64,000 nucleotides of DNA from Gambelia wislizenii (lineage: Eukaryota; Chordata; Lepidosauria; Squamata; Crotaphytidae): NCBI GenBank assembly GCA_030847615.1, contig JAUMIR010000015.1, positions 9,875,501 through 9,939,500 on the forward strand. The letters run 5' to 3'. The position numbers and the translations under genes were made by a program. Shown in pieces: positions 55,494 to 64,000 of this stretch. Numbering within the stretch: the stretch's first letter is position 1; each line of letters opens with the position of its first letter. The notes under the pieces are model-generated. The model saw only the letters and a program-made list of their open reading frames with translations. It had not been told where the DNA came from and did no database searches.

Positions 55494-56780
55494 TGTCTTT
55501 GAACAAATTAGGGTTCAACCTGAATTCTTCCCAGATATATTTTGCCATATGAATGGCCCTTGAGGTTTCATGCCACACCATTTCCCTGTTTTGTTTTTGT
55601 TTCTGACACATACACACAGAGCTGCTTCTCCTAAAATCCTTAAACGGGAGTATCAGTTCATCATTTACTATAGGTTGCATGGCCCACCACATCATTTAAC
55701 CTTTAGAAAAGCAATAGTCATGATTTAAACATTCTTAGTTACATAGCAGAGGGGCCATGGGACCCTCCTAATAAATTGCCCAAATCCATGTCAGGGAACT
55801 GGTAAGAGTGTTCGGATGAGCGTCGGCCTCTATCGACACATATCAGCACTGTCCAGATGGGCATGGCACAGAAACAGTCCTCTGCAACACTATCGTGTGT
55901 TGAAATTTTGGGAGAAAACTACTCAGAATTCATGCTACTGTCTTATCCTTGCTAGTGCTGGTTTCTGACTGATGGGAACCCCCCCTCCTTTTAATTGGAA
56001 GATGATTAGAGACTATGCTTTCCATCCCTAACCTGAACCCATTGTTCTTGCCCACCCCCTGTAGCAAAGTGAGAAGACAAGATACAATAGGGAAATCCCT
56101 TTTCAACCTCAAAATGGCCTTTCTCCATGTTTGGAGGATGAATGTCCCCATAGAATGGTGGGAGTGGAGGTTCAGCTCAGCTTTGACTGCAGTGAGGTGG
56201 TTTAAGCAAGAGCAGGAGCTCAGAGAAAGAAGAGAAAGTAGGCAAATACAAAGCTTCTGAGTAAGTGACAGACAGAGGTGATTTTGGCCTTGTTTCCTTT
56301 GGGGCTGAGTAGCTACTCACTCCTTGGAAATTGGTAACAAATTATCAGATGAGACCTGCATGAAAAAGATGCCCATTACATCCAGATGTGCTCTGACATT
56401 TTCCTATATTATAGACCAAGGTTTAATTGGCAGTCTGCTTTTATACTTTTGTGTCTATGTCCTTTCTTTGTTTTAATCCTCCATCATCGCAGGGCACATT
56501 CATTGGTTTCTATCGCATTCCTTCTGATCAGAGGGGACTTTAAAAAAGATTTCTAAAATCATATTTCAGAATGCACACATTGCAGTTTCCATTGCACACT
56601 ATGATGCAGTTCAGATTTTGATTCCCCTCCCAAATATTTGTTCCCCACATTTTAAAAAAAATTGTTGGGCTCCTATTGGTGACATTCAGGTGAAGAACTA
56701 CTTCTTTGATAATGAGAATGGCAGCAAGAACTATCTTTGATGAAACCTGGTAATGGTCTGAGGCACCAATGACAGAAGAA
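55494..56780. other. Non-coding, nothing recognised
   Basis: No conserved frame, promoter or known repeat noticed. Confidence 0.35.
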
Positions 56781-56782
56781 TG

Positions 56783-56882
56783 AATCATAGAACCATACAA
56801 TTGGAAGAGACCACAAGGACCATCCAGTCCAACCTCCTTCCATGCAGGAATACACAATCAAAGTTCACCTGACAGATGGATT
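56783..56882 (-). mobile_element. CR1 3' tail fragment
   Basis: A 100-bp diverged CR1 tail ('acaattggaagagaccacaag'). Confidence 0.85.
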
Positions 56883-57379
56883 GTTAAAGTTGCTGAATTA
56901 GCCGAAATTGTCAAATTAACATGAGTTTTAAGGAACAACCAGTTGAAGACCTTTGGAATGAAATCATAGTGATAGTTGTCTTAATGGGCAAAAGGATATC
57001 ATTTAAGGTGGCAGAGAGGAGTGAAACATTCTGTCATTCTTTGCCCTCATGAAGTAAGGATGTCCTTGTTTAACAGAAAAATGTGTGCGTTTGTTGTAGG
57101 GTCATGGCGTGTTGTCCCAACCCACCACACCAACCTGCATATCAAGTGACTGTGTGGGCCATGTAATTGGCCCAAGTCCTCCCCACATGCACACACAAAC
57201 ACAGATGTCAGAAATCTGTTGGTGACTTAGTGTGGCATAGCCTCAGTTATGATCATGTGAATACTTTTACAGTCATTGGGAATGTGATATCTTTACTCAC
57301 AGGTGCACATAAGCTGCCGGATGCTCCTGTGCACCTTTGTTTTGTTCTGAAAAGAAGCAATGAATAAGTTTAGCAATTG
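56883..57379. other. Non-coding, nothing recognised
   Basis: Only short frames. Confidence 0.35.
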
Positions 57380-58300
57380 TATTTCCACTACAAGAAACAC
57401 ATACTCATAAATTCTTTCTTTATTTATGTTCTTACTACTTATAGAATTTTATCATTATTTCTCTACTACTTTTATTTCAAAGTTTCTTCCATATACATTA
57501 GAGATATTTTCTCCCATTTATATTACCACGAAGGGAAAACTTTCCCCCATTCCTCCTTTATTCTCTAGATGTTCTCACATTTAATGCCATTGTTAACTTA
57601 TCCAGATCACACATCTCATATAATTTTAACAAGCACTCTTCTTTGAAAGGTGTTCTGGGTTTTTTTTCCCCTAATTTTTTTGCATATGAGATTTTGGCTG
57701 CAATGACCATAGAAAGTAGACTTCTCCAGTAATTTCGATCAATTTGCTTATCTAGCATATTTGTCATATTCAAGAGATATCATTCTGGTCACATGGGAAA
57801 TTTAATATCCAACGTCTGTGTTATAACATTATGTATTTTCTTCCAAAACCTTTTTGCATGTTCACATTGCCACCACATATGACAGTAGGTCCATTTGTCT
57901 GGTTACATTTTGAACAATTGCATATTTTTGTTAATTTTCTTGGAGTTAGGTGCCAAAAATAAAGCATTTTATAATTGTCTTTTAAATTAAAATTTGTAGT
58001 AAATGATCAATTTCTTTTCCAGGATCTTTCCCAATGATGTAGCTGAATATTGTGGCCAAAATTCTGAGATCACTTATTCATGTTGTCTTTCATTCTTTCT
58101 CCTTCTAGTTCCATCTGTAATAATAATCTGTAAAGTCTGGGAATTATATGTTTATTTCCTCTTTGTAAGATTTTATCCAATGTCATTTTCTCAACTTCTG
58201 TTCTTAACCCTTTACTTATTTAGGTGCTATATTTCATATTGGGTTGTACTGTCTCATTTTTATTACATTTTAGTGTGTTTGCTTTAATTCAAATTTTCAT
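57380..58300 (-). mobile_element. L1 LINE 3' fragment (ORF2 C-terminus)
   Basis: The minus strand reads the L1 pattern YCHMWWQCEHAKRFWKKI (about 57840-57895), then a RNYWRSLLSMVIAAKISYAKK segment (57650-57740) and an AT-rich 3' end. Upstream sequence to about 58300 fits the L1 thumb region with stops. Inactive. Confidence 0.7.
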
Positions 58301-58512
58301 TTTTCTAGCTTGGCCTGTGTGCCTATTTTTTAAAATAATATTGGTGTAGTATCAATGCATGTTTAGATCTTGAATTTTGTTTCATTTTTTTTATTTCAAG
58401 ACCATTGTATTTTGCCTAGATAACATGTCTTGTTCGTTCCTATAAGCACTAATAATAAATCATGTAAATAGAGAGAGCTGGTATGTTCAGACAGTTTCAC
58501 ATGGGAATGGGT

Positions 58513-58600
58513 TGACTCAACACCCTTTGAGCTACATGAAAGATATTGCAAGCCCTGACTCTTCCAGAAACGTTCCTCTGATCATTCCTCTGAGGACTTG
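58513..58600 (+). promoter_or_regulatory. Orphan EDC-type promoter and exon 1 with altered TATA (CATGAAAG)
   Basis: TGACTCA (AP-1) at 58513-58519, CATGAAAG at 58535-58542 in the TATA position, GACTCTTCCA at 58557, and an exon ending ACTTG|GTAAGTGC at 58600/58601. Spacing is nearly identical to 5837-5932. No coding exon follows within the window, though one beyond 64 kb cannot be excluded. Confidence 0.6.
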
Positions 58601-58830
58601 GTAAGTGCCCAAACACAACTGGCATGTCTTTGATCTGTTTGCGCTGTGCTCTCCTTCTTTCTTGCTCTTCCTTTCATTGCCTAAAATGCTTCTAAAACAC
58701 AAAGCTCTTCCCATCTCTGATCTTGCTGGAATGAATGAGTTCTGTATGATTCCTTTTGGATTGCAAGTGGGAAGAAAGCTGAATCAAGAAAGAGTGGGTT
58801 GAAGAGTGGGATGGGGAACCAGTGGCCCTC

Positions 58831-58927
58831 TGTTTGTTGTTGGACTCCATTCCCCATTAGCTCCAGGCAAGCTAGTCACTGGTGAGGAATGATGGGAGCT
58901 CTAGTTCAATAATGTCTGGAGGGATGC
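58831..58927. repeat. Short foldback repeat
   Basis: Same palindromic family as at 15917, 30331 and 40208. Confidence 0.6.
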
Positions 58928-59389
58928 AGAGTTTACCACTCAGGCTCAAGAGCATTTCACAGGAGATGAGATTTCAGCTATGTGATCCTTTGGGGTATAA
59001 AGCCAGTGTAGCCCACTGCTTGTTCAAAGCTGTAGACAGGGATCCTTCATCATTTTGAAGAAAGAGTAATCCTTTACGAGATTCACAGAATCACATTTTG
59101 TAGGGTACCCTGAGGCAGAGCTTTCCAAGAGAGAGGATGTTTTGTTTGGAGACAGTATTTCTGCACAAGAAGGCTTCTAAATTTCCTTGCTTGCTGTTTA
59201 CATTATTTTGTTCAACATAAATAAACCTCTTCATGCAAAATAAGGAAACAGACAAATACTGTACATCTTAAAGGTATGGCAAGATACAGGGATAGAAGAA
59301 CCATATTATTTCCAGTCTGTGCCACCTACATGTTTATTGATATTTATCTTTACACAGATCATATACATCCTGTGGTTAGTTTCTGGGCA
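58928..59389. other. Non-coding, nothing recognised
   Basis: No gene features; it leads into the LINE fragment. Confidence 0.35.
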
Positions 59390-61010
59390 CTATTTAAAGT
59401 ACATGACCTCCGTGTTTCCAGACTTCAGTTGGGATTCCATCAATCCCAGCTGCCTTGCCATTTTTCATCTGCTATATGGCCTTAAGGGTCTCTTCCAAAG
59501 TGGGAGCTATGTCCAATTCATTTTTCATTGGTTTTTGTATCATATGTTGGATAGCTGAGCCTTGGACTATTCGGTTGGCACTAAAGAGACTTTCAATGTG
59601 TTCAGCCCATCGATTCAGGATGGAGGCTTTATCAGTAATTAATGTTTGACCTATAAGGAGTTTTGGACCTGATAAGTAGATCCAAACACTGCCTTAAGAG
59701 CTTCATAGAATCCTCTAGAATCCCCCAGATCTCCACAACATTGTGTCTTTTTTGCTATATTGATCCACCACTTGTTCTGCATGTCACGGAGTTTTTGTTG
59801 AAGTTTACTACATGTGAGACGGAAAGCTGCTTTTCTTACATGGCAAGTTGACTGGGCGAGCTATGCCTGGTGAGCAGTTCTCTTCTTTGCCAACAGCTGC
59901 TGGATCTCTCGGTTGTTTTCATCAAACCAGTCTTGATTTTTCCTGTGGGAGAACACGAGGGATTCTTCCGCAGACTGGAGGATACTGTTTTTGATATGTT
60001 GCCAAAGCACTGTAGGAAAAGGATCTGTAGGATGGTCTTTAGGTTTGTTTGTTTTTTTGTTTTTTGCAGATTTGCCTTGAAGTTGTCTCTCATGGTAGCT
60101 TGTTGAAGATTGTTGACTTGGAGTCTCTTCTTTAAGATGCCACCCCTCTTAGGTTTGAACTTAAGATGAAGATTTAGTTTACATCTGACAGGGCGATGAT
60201 CTGTCTGTCATTCTGCACTGGGCATCACTCGAGTATGACAGACATTGCAAATGTTTCTCTGGCGGACTAGAACATAGTCAATGAGGTGCCAATGTTTGGA
60301 TCGGGGATGCATCCAGGTTGTCTTCAAGCTGTCTTTCTGCTAAAAGATCATGTTTGTAATAGTCAGCTGTTGTTCTGCACAGAACTCTAGCAGGAGGCGT
60401 CCGTTATCATTGCAATTTCAAACACCATGCTTGCCTAAGACATCTTTCCAGGCTTCGGAGTTCTTTCCTACTCTGGCATTGAAGTCACCAAGGATAATAA
60501 TTTTATCTTCTACAGGGACTTTTTGTATGAGGTGGAGTAGGTCTGTGTAGAATTTTTCTTTCTCTACAGGATCAGCTTGCATAGTTGGGGAATATATACT
60601 AAAGAGAACAACATGTGGGAGGCGTAAGGAAATGATGCGATCAGAGTGTCCTGTTGGCAAGGTTTCAAGTTTGGAGGCAATGGAGTTTTTAATCATGAAG
60701 CCTACCCCTGAAAGATGTTTTTCAGTTTTGGGTTTGACAGACCAGTAAAGTGTGTAGCCGGCGCCGTGTTCTTTATGGCTGCGTTCCTCATGGAGACGAA
60801 TTTCACAAAGAGCAGCGATGTCAATATTAAGCCGTGATAGTTCATGGGCTATTAGAGCAGAACAACACTCAGGCCGTCCACTATCTTCAGAGTCTCGCAT
60901 GGTTCTGATGTTCCTGCATGCAAGCGTCAGTTTATTTACACCTTTGGAGGCCGGTGTGTGCCTTTGTTTCTTTGCCTTGGTTTGAAAAGGGCTGAGTTGG
61001 GACATGAGGT
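59390..61010 (-). mobile_element. RTE-like LINE 5' half: endonuclease and start of RT region
   Basis: The minus-strand frame 60418-61005 is an apurinic-type endonuclease (LACRNIRTMRDS, IAALCEIRL, GVGFMIKNS, IILGDFNARVG). Continuing at 60400-60180 are a HPRSKHWHLIDYVLVRQR-like stretch and TDHRPV. More degraded linker sequence reaches 59390. Many stops. It lacks the C-terminal part that is present at 44.12-44.93 kb. Confidence 0.8.
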
Positions 61011-62060
61011 GATAACAATGCCCTGTGACTTAGGCAATAATCAGTATTAGCAGAAATATTCGAAGGTGTGTATAAAAAGGTGAGTTCATTACATGTAAAA
61101 AACGTTCAGAGGGCAGTGTAATATGAGCATAACTGAAGGATACATTTTCATTTATTGAACAATTAATGGGGGTGCCAATCATGTTCCAGCAACTCAATGG
61201 AACCTTGGTATGAAAAATTGAATAAAGGGAGTGTCTTTTTGAATCAAGTCAGGATGCTTACAAACCAGGGAACATACAACTGCTTAATAAGGAATTGGAA
61301 GACAATTGAGAAGATAAACAAAAGTGAGAAACATTAGCTATTTTGGCAAAGCATGTCCATATGTTATCATGTCAGGCTTTAACAGAGGAAACAGAAGGAC
61401 ATATAAACAACAATGAGATACATAAACATTCCTTAATGAGTTTGCAGTAATCAAGGCTAAAACAGCTGCAACAGAAGCTCTCAGGTGTCCTTGATGTTGT
61501 TTTGTTAATATCATGTGTGCTTGAGTGGTCAGTCTTTTAATGTATCTCAGGTCACTCGCTGACCCTTGGCTCATTGTGGTGTCTTCTGGTTTCCAGGGAA
61601 GGGAGCTTGCCTCAGGCTTGAGGTGGAAATCTGAGGTTGAAGTTTAGGATTGGAAGTCTGGAATTGGATTGGAATTGAATTCTTCTGGTTGTTAGTCCCT
61701 GATGTCAAGCTGACATCAAACTGCTTCTTCTAGCATGCAGCATAGCCTTGCTGAGAGGTGCACAGGGCTGTTCCACTTAGGATTCTGGAAGCTGTTGATA
61801 TAAAAATCTGGAAAAGGTGCCAAAATGCTTCTGTATAGGAGATCAATCCAAAATTGTTAGTAATTCAAAATAGCACAATATGGAATTGCTGTTTGACTGC
61901 ATGACCACCAGGGAAGACACAGGAGGCACACTCCTCCCTTTTAGTTTGTTTTTCAAAAAGGCTTTGATTCACTACGCCCAATAATAGGTTGTCCTGTAGA
62001 GTTATAAGGAATGTCATGAGATTAGGAAGGTGAAAGATGTATACCAAAAAAGCATGACAT
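61011..62060. other. Non-coding, nothing recognised
   Basis: Only short frames. Could include 5' sequence of the LINE. Confidence 0.35.
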
Positions 62061-62068
62061 GAATCTTT

Positions 62069-62756
62069 GGGCTTGGTTACACAATGAAAAAAATCCATGA
62101 AGAATTCGCCAAGATTCCTAATTGTTTACATGCATTGCACCCCAAGTCACCTCTTTCAGAAGGAGGGGGGCACAAAAACCCATTAGTAATGCAAGAAAGG
62201 ATTTTGGGACTTTTCCCGACTTTTTTTAAAAGTAGTGCATTTTCGATAGTGTGATCAACCATTACACTAAGTGCTGTGTGAATTACCAGCAATCTTTCCA
62301 ATACATTCACAGCAGAGCTTTGCCATGATTGGTTGAACTCACCAGGGAGGGGTTTGGACAAGGACGGGATGGAGGATAGATCCATCCACTGTTGTTTCCA
62401 GCCACGAAAAAGACTGAGTGCTAGCCTTGTATGTGTGTGTGTCTTCCCTTCTCTCCCTCCCCCCTTGCTATCTTGTGCTTAGCTGCTGCCATCTGAAGAA
62501 TTCAAAGCTAGCCTTTTCCAGTCTCTCTTGTGTGTGTGTCAATGTTCATCCCAGGAATTCCTGTGGTAATCAGAGGATGTGCTTGGGCGGCCACGCCCCC
62601 ACCTCAGTCTGTGTGTGAATATCAAGTGGAAAACAGCTGGAAACTAAACCGATAGACCAATTAAGCAATAAATCATGTGAAGGATACAGTACTGCTGTGA
62701 AACAGCGATACAGCGCAAATTACCGCAATAAAAACTGTCGTGTAACTGATCCCTTG
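62069..62756. mobile_element. Weak candidate TIR element
   Basis: The left end GGGCTTGGTTACACAA and the reverse complement of the right end AGGGATCAGTTACACGA share a GTTACAC core. No target duplication was found. Tentative. Confidence 0.2.
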
Positions 62757-62794
62757 GGAAAAGGAGAAAAGAAATAAAATGAGTTGTTCATTTT

Positions 62795-64000
62795 CCAAAG
62801 TTCAAGATGGATGACATGAAGCTTTCCTATCTGGGTCAGTTTGGATACCCTCAAGATACGCCAACTTTGCCTCAGGGTTCATCCTGGCTGGGAAGAAGGT
62901 TAAGTAGAAAGATAGGAAGTTTTCATTCCTGTAATTGAAAAAGGTTTTAGATCTCTTAAAAGACTGTGAACTAGCCAAGGTGACTTGCATTACCAATGTG
63001 GATTCAAATTCCTGTTTTTATAATTCGAAAAGCAATGCATGTTAGATCTATATTTCAGTTGTGTAGAAAAGAACAACATTCTGAAATAAAGGAAAAGAAA
63101 AATTATGTAAGTTAATGAGGAAAAGTTAATCAGCAACAGATCAGCAATTTTCTTAGGTTTTCCTACCCCCTAGAAATGGCATATAGAAGTAGGATACCTG
63201 CTGAAATTCCTTCTTGCACCAGAGATTGCTGAAGGAGGCGATGAAAATGTTTGTGTGCTGTGACCTGATTGAAAATGGACTCACCAACTCCTCAGAGAAG
63301 ATGCAGTGATGACAGAAGTGTCAACAGAAGCTGTTGGAACTGCACAAATAAGGATGAGATTTGATAAAATAACATTGGTTTCCCTGGTGACTAAAACACC
63401 TCCTCTTTTACCTAATGTCTTCCCTAGTTCTCACCAATTTTCTTTCCATGCATGAAATGCACACACTCAGCACAACATTTGAAATTAGAAAAGTAATTTG
63501 TTGTAATCATCCTACAGAGCGACCTGTTTTTCCAACTCTTGCTTTGAATCTTACTAATCTCAAGTCAAATGACTTAAGTTTATCTGATGTTGGCAACCAG
63601 AAACACACACATGGTGGGAGATGGTGATTATGAAAGCTCTTTCTCCATGATCATCATCATCATCGGGTATTCTAAGACATCATCAGCATATGAGATTCTT
63701 ATGGCTAATAGCTCTACTCTCAAGTAGAGTGGACCCATCAAATCCACAGGATTTACCTCCCAAGACAACTCGGGCAAAAGTTGCCTTACAGCTGCTGCTC
63801 CTAGACACTTAATTCGGGACAAAACTTGCAAATTTGTTTGTTCTTGTGTCAAGAATGAAACATTTTGAAGAATTGAATCTGCTTCATGAGATTCCAAGAG
63901 GTTTTAAAATTTTTAAATTTATTTTTCACATTCTTGGATTCTTTTACAAATAAAAGGGTGATTTTTTTCCCCTTGGAAAAAGTCATGTCTTTGTCCAAAA
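62795..64000. repeat. Third (partial) copy of the palindrome spacer, without the L2
   Basis: The reverse complement of 33718-34529 joined directly to 38031-38408. It begins exactly where the spacer meets the right arm and runs off the window end. Confidence 0.9.

Noticed and set aside
1..64000. CRISPR arrays, bacterial operons, rRNA or tRNA genes
   Set aside because: The tandem repeats lack unique spacers of even length, and the sequence is plainly vertebrate nuclear DNA. I saw no cloverleaf or rRNA sequence.

Overview
The window looks like nuclear DNA of a squamate reptile (a lizard; I cannot name the species). It carries two corneous beta-protein (sauropsid 'beta-keratin') genes with the diagnostic core box, a small cysteine-rich cornification-type gene, and dense CR1, L2, L1 and RTE-like LINE fragments. 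The genes have the layout typical of the sauropsid epidermal differentiation complex (EDC): a TATA box, a short non-coding exon 1 ending in TTG|GTAAGT, one intron, and a single coding exon 2. I read this as part of a lizard EDC or beta-protein cluster.

Layout. 1-4.85 kb: purine-rich DNA, then a degraded L1 containing a perfect 60-bp hairpin. 5.8-5.95 kb: an orphan promoter plus exon 1. 6.7-14.5 kb: CR1 elements, one broken by a gutted gammaretrovirus-like provirus and by a second CR1. 15.66 kb: a TATA box and probable exon 1 of the cysteine-rich gene, whose coding exon is at 18.14-18.55 kb; an L1 tail and a TIR-flanked transposon lie between. 19.4-24.6 kb: relic duplications, a C-rich minisatellite, LINE fragments and a second hairpin.

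24.6-47.8 kb is the main structure. It is a large inverted duplication whose arms (about 24.6-32.7 and 38.4-47.8 kb) each carry one complete beta-protein gene, minus strand on the left and plus strand on the right, transcribed away from the centre. The spacer holds another orphan exon 1 and an almost intact L2 (34.53-38.03 kb). Part of that spacer, without the L2, recurs in opposite orientation at 62.8-64.0 kb. This third copy runs off the window and shares a breakpoint with the right arm.

47.8-64 kb: a second L2 copy carrying a solo LTR and a CR1 tail, more CR1, a LINE tail, a Ser/Cys-rich EDC-like pseudogene at 53.36-53.68 kb, a second TIR element, a further orphan exon 1 at 58.5 kb, and the 5' half of an RTE-like LINE.

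Only three host genes look intact: two beta-protein genes and the cysteine-rich gene. By family knowledge their products would be structural proteins of cornified scale epidermis. The rest records how such a cluster expands and decays: inverted duplication, separation of exon 1 modules from coding exons, and retroelement insertions that give relative dates. All boundaries were judged by eye.
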